Below the pieces are notes generated by a model, which made no database searches, was not told the DNA's origin, and was given only the letters and a program-made list of their open reading frames with translations. Made by a program: the position numbers and the translations under genes. 64,000 nt of DNA, from the NCBI RefSeq assembly GCF_001651855.1, contig NZ_LNQC01000042.1, forward strand, positions 108,082-172,081, in the 5' to 3' direction. Shown one piece after another: positions 39,513-47,334 of this stretch. This stretch comes from Sinorhizobium americanum. GTDB lineage: Bacteria > Pseudomonadota > Alphaproteobacteria > Rhizobiales > Rhizobiaceae. Within the stretch, counting starts at the first letter, position 1, and each line of letters opens with the position of its first letter.

Positions 39513-39680
39513 ATGAAACCCGCCAAGACACCCGGCTCCAAACCAGCGGCAGCCGATCTCGTGGCGAAATACCGGCCGGTCGGCCTCAAGGCCGTACTCG
39601 CCGCCGCGCTACAGGCCAAAGCCAAACCTGCCGGCAAGAAACCCGCCAAGCGTCCCCTGCCAGAGCGGAGCGCGCTCTAA
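39513..39680 (+). CDS. Small basic protein of 55 residues, unknown function
   Basis: The frame runs from ATG 39513 to TAA 39680. It has a strong Shine-Dalgarno (AAGGAG, eight bases upstream) and codes for a Lys/Ala/Pro-rich protein that begins MKPAKTPGSKPAAADLV and ends KRPLPERSAL. An ATG at 39508 gives only the two-codon frame ATG AAA TGA overlapping the true start. The composition (Lys with Ala-Pro spacers) resembles histone-like tails, so nucleic-acid binding is possible but unproven. Its stop overlaps the stop of the SRAP gene on the other strand. Confidence 0.65.
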   Translation: MKPAKTPGSKPAAADLVAKYRPVGLKAVLAAALQAKAKPAGKKPAKRPLPERSAL

Positions 39681-40453
39681 AAGAGCGTCAGCTGTCCATT
39701 GTCTCCATCGCGCTCGTCGGCAGGATTTCTTACCGCCGGAAGCGATGCGACGGGCGTGATTTCTTCCTGGAGATCGGGTCCGGCATTCGCGACTTTGTTG
39801 ACCCGGTCGGATACCGGTATCGCCTCGAAGAAATCCTCGGGCGCCGGACTCATGAGGTCGGCAATGTCGCGCGGTTCCTGCGTCCGGCAGTCCAGCCAGC
39901 GGGAAAATTCCTCCGGCGGGACCACCACGGGCATGCGATCGTGGATCTGCCGGACCGTTTTGTTCGCGCCGGTGGTGAGGATGGCGGCCGTATCGACCTC
40001 CGATCCATCGGCCGACGACCAGGTCTCCATGAGACCGGCGAAGGCGACGATGCCGCCTTTCTTCGGTCGGACCCAATAAGCTTGCGAGGCTTCACGGCTG
40101 CCTTTCGGCGGGCGATGCCATTCGTAGAAGCCGGAGGCTGGCACCAGAATGCGGCGGTGGCGCATCGCGGCGCGGAAGGCGGCCTTTTCCGTCGCGGTTT
40201 CGGCGCGGGCATTGATGAGCAAGGGAAAGCTGCGCGGATCCTTCACCCAAGCTGGAGTGAAGCCCCAGCGGACAAGCATGGCCTTTCGGTCGGGCAGGTT
40301 GCTGCCCGGCTCCGGCCGCTCGGAAGCAACGACGACGAGGATCGGCTGGGTCGGCGCGATGTTGAACCTCGCCGGAAAGTCTTCCACCTTCAGCAGGCCA
40401 AACAGTTCCAGCAATTCTTCCGGGCTCGCCGTAAGCGCAAAACGTCCGCACAT
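39677..40453 (-). CDS. SOS response-associated peptidase (SRAP; YedK/HMCES family)
   Basis: The 258-residue protein starts MCGRFALT; after Met removal Cys2 becomes the N-terminal residue that forms a covalent thiazolidine link with abasic sites in single-stranded DNA. Other active-site elements are present: NIAPTQPILVV, INARAETATEKAAFRAAM, LVPASGFYEWHRP and IHDRMPVVV. The start at 40453 is required to expose Cys2. The family protects abasic sites during replication. It is divergent from the Nudix gene, 41 bases apart. Confidence 0.93.
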   Translation of the reverse strand: MCGRFALTASPEELLELFGLLKVEDFPARFNIAPTQPILVVVASERPEPGSNLPDRKAMLVRWGFTPAWVKDPRSFPLLINARAETATEKAAFRAAMRHRRILVPASGFYEWHRPPKGSREASQAYWVRPKKGGIVAFAGLMETWSSADGSEVDTAAILTTGANKTVRQIHDRMPVVVPPEEFSRWLDCRTQEPRDIADLMSPAPEDFFEAIPVSDRVNKVANAGPDLQEEITPVASLPAVRNPADERDGDNGQLTLF

Positions 40454-40494
40454 GACATGGGTGTGGCATTTCACGTAGTATGGGTCAACGACAT

Positions 40495-40998
40495 ATGAAT
40501 ATAGCTGCCACGATGACCCGCCAGCCCCAACTCGCCTCCTCCGCCATCATCGAACGGAATGGACGCTATCTGCTCGTCCGCCGGACCAATCCGCCATCGG
40601 CCGACATGTATGCCTTTCCGGGCGGCCGGGCGGAGCCAGGAGAGACTCCTGCCGAGACCGCCCTGCGCGAACTTGCCGAGGAGACCGGTATCTGCGGCCG
40701 CGACCCGGTACTTTTCGAGACCTACGACCTGGTTCCGAGCCACGCGGAAAGCCGGCATTTCCTGCTCTCCGTCTTCACCGTCGAGGCCGATCCGGATTGC
40801 GACGCCGTTGCCGCGGACGATGCGGCAGACGTCGGCTGGTTCACGCCGGAGGAGATCTTCGCGCTCCCCATCCCGGAGAGCGTCCGCCATTGCGTGGAAA
40901 AACTGGGTGTGGAAAAACTGCCCGGCATTCGGCCGTCGATCCGCCCGAGCCGCGACGCCCTTGCAAGCGGCGCCGATTCGGATTTGATGGACCCATGA
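40495..40998 (+). CDS. Nudix hydrolase
   Basis: The protein of about 167 residues has a complete Nudix box, GGRAEPGETPAETALRELAEETGI, in a MutT-like context (ERNGRYLLVRRTNPPS, then MYAFPGG), so it should hydrolyse a nucleoside diphosphate linked to another group. The substrate is unknown. The start is uncertain (ATG 40495 or 40513, or an earlier codon at 40480), with no good Shine-Dalgarno. The TGA overlaps the ATG of the next gene (ATGA). The neighbour on the other side is the DNA-repair SRAP gene. Confidence 0.9.
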   Translation: MNIAATMTRQPQLASSAIIERNGRYLLVRRTNPPSADMYAFPGGRAEPGETPAETALRELAEETGICGRDPVLFETYDLVPSHAESRHFLLSVFTVEADPDCDAVAADDAADVGWFTPEEIFALPIPESVRHCVEKLGVEKLPGIRPSIRPSRDALASGADSDLMDP

Positions 40999-41438
40999 TC
41001 CCTGCGCCCTTCATCTTCCGACTTGTCCTGGCCGGCACCGCCCTCGCGGTCGCGGCCGGGGCGGCCGCACAGGAGGCAGCCCCTGCCCCTCAGGACACGC
41101 AGACTGCTGCTCCGCCCCCGGTCGAAGACAAGCAGCCGCCCTATGAGCAGCGCCTCGTCCGTCTGGCGGAAATCATCGGATCGGTCCACTATCTGCGCAA
41201 TCTCTGCCTCAACCAGCCCGAAGACAGCTGGCGCCGCTCGATGCAGGAATTGATCGACAAGGAGACTGCCGACGAGCCGAAGCGGCGCGAGCGCATGACG
41301 GCCGCTTTCAACCGCGGGTACAGAACCTTCGCCTCGGTCTACACGACCTGCACGGAGCCCGCGACGCTCGCCGAAGAGCGATACCGTGCCGAAGGTGCAA
41401 CACTCGCTTCCGAAATCGCCGCGCGCTTTGGAAATTAG
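40995..41438 (+). CDS. TIGR02301 family secreted protein
   Basis: The 147-residue protein has a signal peptide (about residues 1-26, ending AAGAAAQ) then a Pro-rich stretch and a helical domain with two conserved cysteines (LRNLCLNQPEDSW and VYTTCTEPA). This matches the alphaproteobacterial family TIGR02301, of unknown function. The start at 40995 overlaps the Nudix TGA by four bases; the longer open frame upstream is in the Nudix gene. A periplasmic location is inferred. Confidence 0.82.
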   Translation: MIPAPFIFRLVLAGTALAVAAGAAAQEAAPAPQDTQTAAPPPVEDKQPPYEQRLVRLAEIIGSVHYLRNLCLNQPEDSWRRSMQELIDKETADEPKRRERMTAAFNRGYRTFASVYTTCTEPATLAEERYRAEGATLASEIAARFGN

Positions 41439-41597
41439 GGAGATATTAACCTCTTTTTCCGCCGGCCCGTGTCGTTTCGGGAAAAGGCTGCTAAAGTCCG
41501 TTAAGAGAGTGGTAAGAAGTAACCGGCCTGTCTGCCCGTTCAGTTGCGGTTCAGCGGAGAGGCGCTAGGTTGACCAACTGCACGTGATGGAAGCCGC

Positions 41598-41867
41598 ATG
41601 GAACGAATGATGGAACCAAGCCTGACCGACATCGACGACATGATCGTTCACGAGAAAATGCAGGCGGCCCTGGAACACCAGAACGAAGCCTGGGCGGACG
41701 GCATGGCGGATGGGATCGAGCCGGAAATCATTGCCGACGCGGCGATAGCGCTGGCCATGCGAGAAACCATTCGGCTGCATGGCGAAGACGGCGCCGAGGC
41801 CATGCTGAATTCGCTTCGCGAGCGCATGCTCGCCGGAGAGTTCTCGCCACAGCGGTCAATCCAATAG
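41598..41867 (+). CDS. Hypothetical acidic protein of 89 residues
   Basis: I do not recognise a family. The protein is acidic, helical and soluble (IDDMIVHEKMQAALEHQNEA, then EIIADAAIALAMRETIRLHG), without signal peptide or membrane segment. Codon use matches its neighbours. It ends 14 bases before the next gene on the same strand, so the two are probably co-transcribed. The 159-base gap upstream (41439-41597) is less GC-rich and probably holds its promoter. Confidence 0.7.
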   Translation: MERMMEPSLTDIDDMIVHEKMQAALEHQNEAWADGMADGIEPEIIADAAIALAMRETIRLHGEDGAEAMLNSLRERMLAGEFSPQRSIQ

Positions 41868-41881
41868 CATCAGGACTGCCC

Positions 41882-42622
41882 ATGACCCGGAACCTTGCAG
41901 GCCGTGCCAGAGCGGTGCGCCTCGTCATGCTGTTGCTGGCGGGCGCTGCTTTCTGTGCCCCGATGGCGGCGCCGGCTGCATTCGCCTTGAGCGAGCTCAA
42001 TGGCGCTCCTGCTCCGACCGACAGCGCTGAAAACGCGGCGCCGGCCGAGACGCCCGAGGCCGAAACGGAAGTGCCGCTTGAAATTCCGATGCCGGATCCG
42101 CTCGTCGACAAGGCCGCGACCGAGACCAAGGACGCCGTGCCGGAAGTGGTCCAGCCGGTCGAGGTTCTGTCCGATGTCTCGAAAATTCCCGCACCGGTCG
42201 CCCGCATGCGCGAACTGATCGTCGAGGCAGCCGCCTCCGGCGACATCGAGCGGCTCCGCCCCCTGCTCGGCAAAGGGCCAACCCAGACCCAGGTCAGTGG
42301 CAGCGGCGGCGATGAAGACCCGATCGCAATTCTGAAGGGTTTGTCCGGCGACCAGGATGGTGTCGAAATCCTCGCGATCCTGCTCGATGTCCTTTCGACC
42401 GGCTTCGTCCTTGCCGACAAGGGCACCTCGGAGGAAGCCTATGTCTGGCCCTATTTCGCCGAAAAGCCATTGTCTTCCTTGACCCCTCCGGAAAAGGTCG
42501 ACCTCTTCCGGCTGGTGACCGCCGGTGATTTCGCCGGCATGGAAGAATTGGGCAATTATAACTTCTACCGCGTCGGGATCGCTCCGGACGGACAGTGGAA
42601 GTTCTTCGTCGCCGGCGATTGA
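41882..42622 (+). CDS. Hypothetical secreted protein of 246 residues
   Basis: The protein has a signal peptide (about residues 1-36, LVMLLLAGAAFCAPMAAPAA), a disordered Ala/Pro/Glu-rich linker to about residue 90, and a C-terminal globular domain with RELIVEAAASGDIERLRPLL, KPLSSLTPPEKVDLFRLVT and NYNFYRVGIAPDGQWKFFVA. The family is conserved in rhizobia but unnamed as far as I know. The final domain looks like a compact periplasmic module. It is followed by an intergenic palindromic repeat. Confidence 0.75.
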   Translation: MTRNLAGRARAVRLVMLLLAGAAFCAPMAAPAAFALSELNGAPAPTDSAENAAPAETPEAETEVPLEIPMPDPLVDKAATETKDAVPEVVQPVEVLSDVSKIPAPVARMRELIVEAAASGDIERLRPLLGKGPTQTQVSGSGGDEDPIAILKGLSGDQDGVEILAILLDVLSTGFVLADKGTSEEAYVWPYFAEKPLSSLTPPEKVDLFRLVTAGDFAGMEELGNYNFYRVGIAPDGQWKFFVAGD

Positions 42623-42635
42623 ATATTTCTCACGC

Positions 42636-42680
42636 GCGGGATGCGGGCGGAAAACCGCTTCGCACTTTTCCTCATCCCGC
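42636..42680. repeat. Palindromic intergenic repeat, copy 1 of family B (RIME/REP-like)
   Basis: Outer arms GCGGGATG / CATCCCGC and inner arms GGAAAA / TTTTCC enclose CCGCTTCGCAC. The core AAAACCGCTTCGCACTTTT is nearly identical to that of the element at 45723-45767, but the flanking stem is GG/CC here and CC/GG there. The family is widespread between genes in Rhizobium and Sinorhizobium. It fills most of the 124-base gap before ygfZ. Confidence 0.75.
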
Positions 42681-42746
42681 TTTGCGCGCTTGCCCTTCAA
42701 CAGCGGAAATCCTACCTCTTCGTCAAAGAGAACGGGATTCGAAACC

Positions 42747-43595
42747 ATGCCCAAACTTCGCCTCGACGATCGCGCGCTGATCAGCGTTTTCGGCAAGGAC
42801 GCTGAAGCATTGCTGCAGGGGCTGGTCACCACCGACCTCGGCGCACTGGCCGCAGACGAAGTGAGACCAGGTGCGCTGCTGACGCCGCAGGGCAAGATCT
42901 TTTTCGACTTCCTGATCTCGCGCGATGGAGGGACGTTGCGGCTGGAAACCTCCCGCGGCCAGGCCGACGCGCTGTTGAAGCGACTGACGCTGTACAAGCT
43001 GCGGTCGGCAGTGGAACTCTCTCTCCTCTCTCCCTCCCCGGTGGCGGTCGTCTTCGGGGAGGAACGGCCCGAGGGCAGCTATCGCGACCAGCGGTTCGAG
43101 AAGGCAGGCATGTCCGTGTTCCGCCTCTATCGCGAAGTCGCCGGAGCGGACGCAAGCGTCGCTGATTACGACCGGCTGCGGATCGAAGCTGGTATCGCCG
43201 TTTCGGAGCGGGACTACGCGCTGCAGGATGCCTTTCCGCACGACGTGCTGATGGATCTGAATGGCGGCCTCTCCTTCCGCAAGGGCTGCTATGTCGGCCA
43301 GGAGGTCGTCTCGAGAATGCAGCATCGCGGCACGGCGCGGCGGCGTGTCGTCATCGTTTCCGGCCAAGCCGAACTCCCGCCGACGGGCACGAGCCTTTCG
43401 ATCGGCGGCCGCCCGATCGGCTCGCTTGGGACCGTCCAGGACAAGGCGGGGCTGGCGATCGTCCGCGTCGACAAGGCCGGCGAAGCGATCGCCAAGGGCG
43501 ATCCCATCCTCGCCGCCGATGTACCGGTTACCTTGACACTGCCCGGGTGGACCGGCCTTACCTTTCCCGCCGAGGCGGACGAGGCGAGCGTATGA
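42747..43595 (+). CDS. ygfZ: YgfZ/GcvT-type folate-binding protein (Fe-S cluster assembly)
   Basis: The 282-residue protein has the YgfZ C-terminal signature KGCYVGQEVVSRMQHRG with its conserved Cys, and the N-terminal GcvT-like fold (LQGLVTTDLGAL). YgfZ uses tetrahydrofolate to help maturation of certain [4Fe-4S] enzymes, including tRNA-modifying MiaB. The start at 42747 (MPKLRLDDRALISVFG) is chosen by family similarity. It overlaps the next gene by four bases (ATGA) and begins a four-gene coupled unit. Confidence 0.93.
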   Translation: MPKLRLDDRALISVFGKDAEALLQGLVTTDLGALAADEVRPGALLTPQGKIFFDFLISRDGGTLRLETSRGQADALLKRLTLYKLRSAVELSLLSPSPVAVVFGEERPEGSYRDQRFEKAGMSVFRLYREVAGADASVADYDRLRIEAGIAVSERDYALQDAFPHDVLMDLNGGLSFRKGCYVGQEVVSRMQHRGTARRRVVIVSGQAELPPTGTSLSIGGRPIGSLGTVQDKAGLAIVRVDKAGEAIAKGDPILAADVPVTLTLPGWTGLTFPAEADEASV

Positions 43596-44200
43596 TGAAT
43601 GCGCGCGCGTGGCAGCGGATGCTTTCCGGCCGGCGGCTCGATCTGCTCGATCCCTCGCCGCTCGACGTCGAGCTTTCGGATATCGCCCACGGCCTTGCGC
43701 GGGTGGCGCGCTGGAACGGTCAAACGACCGGCGACCACGCCTTTTCCGTCGCCCAGCACAGTCTGCTTGTCGAGGATATCTTTCGCCGCACCAATCGTTG
43801 CAACGCGGCCGACTGCCTGATGGCGCTTCTTCATGATGCGCCCGAATATGTGATCGGCGACATGATCTCGCCCTTCAAGGCGGTGGTCGGCGGCGGATAC
43901 AAGGCTGTGGAGAAACGGCTCGAGAGCGCCGTCCATCTGCGCTTCGGCCTGCCGCCCCATACGCCCAAGGAGCTCAAGGAGCGGATCAAGAAAGCCGATC
44001 GCGTCGCCGCCTATTTCGAAGCGACCGAACTTGCCGGCTTCTCGCCGGAGGAAGCGCGCAAGTTCTTCGGCCAGCCACGCGGCGTCACGCGCGAGACGCT
44101 GCTGATCGCCCCGCTGCCGGCGGTTGATGCACAACGGCTTTTCTCCGAGCGCTTCACGTTTCTCGAGGCGGAGCGCGCCAAGTTGAGCCAGGAGGCCTGA
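43592..44200 (+). CDS. HD-domain hydrolase, YfbR-like 5'-nucleotidase
   Basis: The 202-residue protein has an HD metal site in the YfbR order: TTGDHAFSVAQHSLL, ALLHDAPEYVIGDM and KKADRVAAYFEA, supplying His, His-Asp and Asp ligands. YfbR removes phosphate from deoxyribonucleoside 5'-monophosphates, so a nucleotide 5'-phosphatase is expected here. The start ATG 43592 overlaps the ygfZ stop (ATGA). The next gene starts one base after its stop, with AGGAGG inside the end of this gene. Confidence 0.85.
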   Translation: MMNARAWQRMLSGRRLDLLDPSPLDVELSDIAHGLARVARWNGQTTGDHAFSVAQHSLLVEDIFRRTNRCNAADCLMALLHDAPEYVIGDMISPFKAVVGGGYKAVEKRLESAVHLRFGLPPHTPKELKERIKKADRVAAYFEATELAGFSPEEARKFFGQPRGVTRETLLIAPLPAVDAQRLFSERFTFLEAERAKLSQEA

Positions 44201-44201
44201 C

Positions 44202-44741
44202 ATGGAAGGCATCGTCGTCTCGCCGCTCGGCCGTATTGCGGAAATGGCAGTTCGCCACGGTTGCCGGGAAATGCTCAGCCTGGTGGCCAAGGGACAGGAT
44301 TTTCACCGCCCCGGCATTATCGATCGGGACAAGCATCTGACGATCGGCGTCAACGACATCAGCTTCGCCGGAACGGGCGACCTGATCGCGCCGCAGGAAA
44401 TGCATGTCGCTCAAATCATCGACTTCGCCCGCAGGTGGGACCGCTCCCGGCCGCTGCTCGTCCATTGCTGGATGGGCGTCTCGCGCTCGCCCGCCGCGGC
44501 GCTGATCGCGGCACTCGCCGTCGAGGCGGACCAGGACGACGATGCGCTGGCCAGGCGCCTGCGGCTCGCCTCGCCCTTCGCCACGCCGAATGCACGGATC
44601 GTCGAGATCGGCGATGAGGCGCTGTCGCGACAGGGGAGGCTCGTCGCCGCGGTGCGGGCGATCGGCCGCGGCGCGGATGCCGACGGCAATGCCCCCTTCC
44701 TGCTGCCTCTCCTTCCGGAAAACCAGCGTCATGCAGGTTGA
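44202..44741 (+). CDS. Dual-specificity / tyrosine phosphatase-like protein
   Basis: The 179-residue protein has the PTP loop HCWMGVSRS (Cys near residue 89 and Arg five residues later), so the phosphatase active site is intact. The general acid could be the Asp in GVNDISF. Such small bacterial PTP-like proteins act on phosphoproteins or on small phosphates; the substrate is unknown. AGGAGG lies just before the start. Its end overlaps the nadQ start by 11 bases. It is the third gene of ygfZ-HD-PTP-nadQ. Confidence 0.8.
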   Translation: MEGIVVSPLGRIAEMAVRHGCREMLSLVAKGQDFHRPGIIDRDKHLTIGVNDISFAGTGDLIAPQEMHVAQIIDFARRWDRSRPLLVHCWMGVSRSPAAALIAALAVEADQDDDALARRLRLASPFATPNARIVEIGDEALSRQGRLVAAVRAIGRGADADGNAPFLLPLLPENQRHAG

Positions 44742-45711
44742 CGGCGTCCCGAATACCGTCGAGATCGGCCTCAACGCGGTGATCGTCGCCGTCGTTCACC
44801 GCAGCCCGCGCATCCTCGCGGTCAGCGAAACAGACGGCGACGCACGCGACAGCCTGCCCTTCGGCCCCTTCGATCCAGCCCGCCACCGCACCTTCGAGGA
44901 GAGCCTGCGCGCCCGCGTCGAAAAGCGGACGGCGCTGAAGCTCGGCTATATCGAGCAGCTCTACACCTTCGGCGACCGCGGTCGCCAGCGCCTGCCGGGT
45001 GAAGAAGGCAAGCACATGGTCTCGGTCGGCTATCTGGCGCTGACGCGGACCGATGCGGAAAACAACGAAAGGCTGGCGGAGGCCGGCGCCCATTGGCGGG
45101 ACTGGTATGGATATCTGCCGTGGGAAGACTGGCGGCAGGGACGACCTCAGGTGCTCGACCAGACGATCCTGCCGGCACTCGCCCGCTGGGAGGCCGGACT
45201 TGACGGCGATGAGAGATCGGCTGCGAGCGCGCAGCGCCGGTCGCGCGTGCGGCTGGCCTTCGGCCTCGACGACTTCCCATGGGACGAGGAACGCGTGCTG
45301 GAGCGCTACGAACTGCTCTACGAAGCCGGCTTGGTGCGTGAAGCGGTGATCGACGGCCATCGCAGCGGGTCGGAGAAGCCGGCCGCCGGACTGGCGATGC
45401 GACACGACCATCGCCGCATCGTCGCGACCGCGGTCGCCCGATTGCGCGGCAAGATCAAATACCGTCCGGTGGTCTTCGAACTGATGTCGCCGGAATTCAC
45501 CCTTACCGACCTTCAGGCGACGGTCGAGGCGATCTCCGGCCGACACCTGCACAAACAGAATTTCCGCCGGCTGGTCGAGGGCGCGGAACTCGTCGAGCCG
45601 ACGGGAGGCACCCTTGCCTCCACCGGTGGCCGGCCGGCCGCGCTCTTCCGCTTCCGCCGGCAGATTCTCGACGAGCGCCCGGCGCCCGGCCTCAAGGTGG
45701 GCGGACGATGA
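44731..45711 (+). CDS. nadQ: NadQ-type Nudix-related transcriptional regulator of NAD synthesis
   Basis: The 326-residue protein combines an N-terminal Nudix-like domain (VEIGLNAVIVAVVHRSPRIL to about residue 150), whose Nudix box is degenerate, with a C-terminal winged-helix segment (LRGKIKYRPVVFELMSPEFT, then FTLTDLQATVEAISG and NFRRLVEGAELVEPTGG). This architecture and its place near nadABC fit NadQ (COG4111), the rhizobial repressor of de novo NAD synthesis, a relative of NrtR. The start at 44731 overlaps the phosphatase gene by 11 bases. The likely operator is the palindrome upstream of nadA at 50091-50123. Confidence 0.82.
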   Translation: MQVDGVPNTVEIGLNAVIVAVVHRSPRILAVSETDGDARDSLPFGPFDPARHRTFEESLRARVEKRTALKLGYIEQLYTFGDRGRQRLPGEEGKHMVSVGYLALTRTDAENNERLAEAGAHWRDWYGYLPWEDWRQGRPQVLDQTILPALARWEAGLDGDERSAASAQRRSRVRLAFGLDDFPWDEERVLERYELLYEAGLVREAVIDGHRSGSEKPAAGLAMRHDHRRIVATAVARLRGKIKYRPVVFELMSPEFTLTDLQATVEAISGRHLHKQNFRRLVEGAELVEPTGGTLASTGGRPAALFRFRRQILDERPAPGLKVGGR

Positions 45712-45722
45712 ATTGCTTTTGC

Positions 45723-45767
45723 GCATGTCGTTACCCCAAAACCGCTGCACACTTTTGGGCGACATGC
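45723..45767. repeat. Palindromic intergenic repeat, copy 2 of family B (RIME/REP-like)
   Basis: Outer arms GCATGTCG / CGACATGC and inner arms CCCAAAA / CTTTTGGG enclose a CCGCTGCACA loop. It fills the 57-base space between the convergent nadQ and sodC genes and may help end both transcripts. The core AAAACCGCTGCACACTTTT is shared with 42636-42680. Confidence 0.8.
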
Positions 45768-45768
45768 A

Positions 45769-46287
45769 CTATTTGATGACGGCACAGGCGAGCCGGTCGC
45801 CGGCATCTCCTGCCGGCTGGCTGCGATTGTCGTCCGAGCGCGCATGGACAACCAGAGCGCGGCCGCGAATGGCCGTCCCCTTGTCGTCAAGCGAGACGAA
45901 GCTGTTGAATATCTGCGTGCGCAGCACACCGTCCGCACCGACATATTGGTTGGGCATGTCGCCGGCATGCGGGCCGTGCGCCGCGAGAAAGCCGTGCTCG
46001 GCGCCCTCGTTTCCGTCGACAAAATGCTTGCCGGCAGACTCGAAACCGTCCGCCACGTTGCATCGTCCCATTTCGTGAACGTGGAAAGCCACCCATGTAT
46101 CCTTGGGAAGACCGCTGACCTCCATCTCGATCAGCACACCTTTGTCACCTGACGTCAACGTGGCCCGTCCGATGTCCGTGCCGTCCTTGCCGACGAATTC
46201 CGCCGTCGCTGTCTGCGACGATTGTTGCGCCGAGGCGGCGGCCGCTAGTCCCGTGGCGGCAAGCGCGATTATCAGCCTGATCATCAT
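45769..46287 (-). CDS. sodC: Periplasmic Cu/Zn superoxide dismutase
   Basis: The 172-residue protein has a signal peptide (about residues 1-20) and the SodC metal sites: His69 and His71 in AFHVHEMGRC, further His ligands in SAGKHFV and HGPHAGDMPN, and GRALVVHARSDD near the C-terminus. Cys76 and the Cys in DRLACAVIK form the usual disulfide. It removes superoxide in the periplasm. It converges with nadQ and lies 92 bases downstream of nadC on the same strand. The start could be either of two adjacent ATGs after AGGAAGG. Confidence 0.94.
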   Translation of the reverse strand: MMIRLIIALAATGLAAAASAQQSSQTATAEFVGKDGTDIGRATLTSGDKGVLIEMEVSGLPKDTWVAFHVHEMGRCNVADGFESAGKHFVDGNEGAEHGFLAAHGPHAGDMPNQYVGADGVLRTQIFNSFVSLDDKGTAIRGRALVVHARSDDNRSQPAGDAGDRLACAVIK

Positions 46288-46379
46288 CTTCCTTCCTCGC
46301 TGTCGGTTCGAGAAGCAACGCGCGGTTGCTCATCTCGTTCCAACGGCAATTTCGGAGGATGGCCCGTTGGCTGTTAACG

Positions 46380-47282
46380 TCAGATCGAAATGTCCAGCCC
46401 GACGTCGAGGGTCGGCGCCGCCATGGTGATCTTCGAGGTCGAGATAAAATCGACGCCCGTCTCGGCGATCGCCCGGATCGTCTCGATCCTGACATTGCCG
46501 GATGCCTCGAGTCGGGTCCGGCGCAGATCGCCGGGATAGGCGGCGGCATCCAGCCGCCAATGTTCTGCATTGAGTGCCACCGCCTCGCGCAAGAGATCCG
46601 GACCCATATTGTCGAGCAGGATGACGTCGGGGGCGGCGGTCAGCGCCTCGCGCATCTGCGCCAGACCGTCCACCTCGACCTCGACCTTGACCAGGTGACC
46701 GCAATAGGCGCGGGCCGCACGGATGGCGCCGGCGACGCCGCCGGAGACCGCGACATGGTTGTCCTTGATCAGCACCGCGTCATCGAGGCCGTAGCGATGA
46801 TTGGACCCACCGCCCAGGCGAACGGCGTATTTCTCCAGCGCGCGAAGGCCGGGGATGGTCTTGCGGGTGCAGCAGACCTTGGCCTTCGTATGAGCGATCT
46901 CGTCGGTGAACTTCGCCGTATAGCTGGCGATCCCCGAGAGGTGCATGAGGAAATTGAGCGCGACCCGCTCCGCCGAAAGCACGCCGCGAGCGCGGCCCGA
47001 GATCCGCGCGACCGCGGTGCCCAGTGCGACGCGGTCACCGTCGGCAACCAGCGCTTCGAAGCGGATCGAAGGATCGACGAGACGGAAGGCCGTGCGCGCC
47101 AGTTCCAACCCGGCGACGACGCCTGCCTCACGAACGCTCATATTTGCTGTCGCCGTCAGCTCGGGGCCGATGGTCGCCAAAGTGGTGATGTCGCCAGCTC
47201 GGCCGAGGTCTTCGAGAAGCGCTGATTTCACCTGCTCTTCGACAAGAAGAGCGGGCAGTTCCGGACGGAGGGCGACGGTCAT
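46380..47282 (-). CDS. nadC: Quinolinate phosphoribosyltransferase (nicotinate-nucleotide pyrophosphorylase)
   Basis: The 300-residue enzyme converts quinolinate and PRPP to nicotinate mononucleotide, the last step of the de novo branch. Conserved parts are LLEDLGRAGDITT, RVALNFLMHLSGIAS, CTRKTIPGLRALEKYAV, GGGSNHRYGLDDAVLIKDNH and DVILLDNMGP. It is the third gene of nadA-nadB-nadC, 52 bases after nadB. Confidence 0.97.
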   Translation of the reverse strand: MTVALRPELPALLVEEQVKSALLEDLGRAGDITTLATIGPELTATANMSVREAGVVAGLELARTAFRLVDPSIRFEALVADGDRVALGTAVARISGRARGVLSAERVALNFLMHLSGIASYTAKFTDEIAHTKAKVCCTRKTIPGLRALEKYAVRLGGGSNHRYGLDDAVLIKDNHVAVSGGVAGAIRAARAYCGHLVKVEVEVDGLAQMREALTAAPDVILLDNMGPDLLREAVALNAEHWRLDAAAYPGDLRRTRLEASGNVRIETIRAIAETGVDFISTSKITMAAPTLDVGLDISI

Positions 47283-47334
47283 GATCTTCTTTCCGGGTTT
47301 CGTCGTTGTTTCCGCGGCAGTGACGGCAGCGGCT

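Noticed and set aside
41501..41515. TTAA-N7-GTAA, resembling a CtrA box upstream of the 89-residue gene
   Set aside because: One half-site is imperfect, and a single seven-of-eight match in a 159-base less GC-rich gap is likely to arise by chance.
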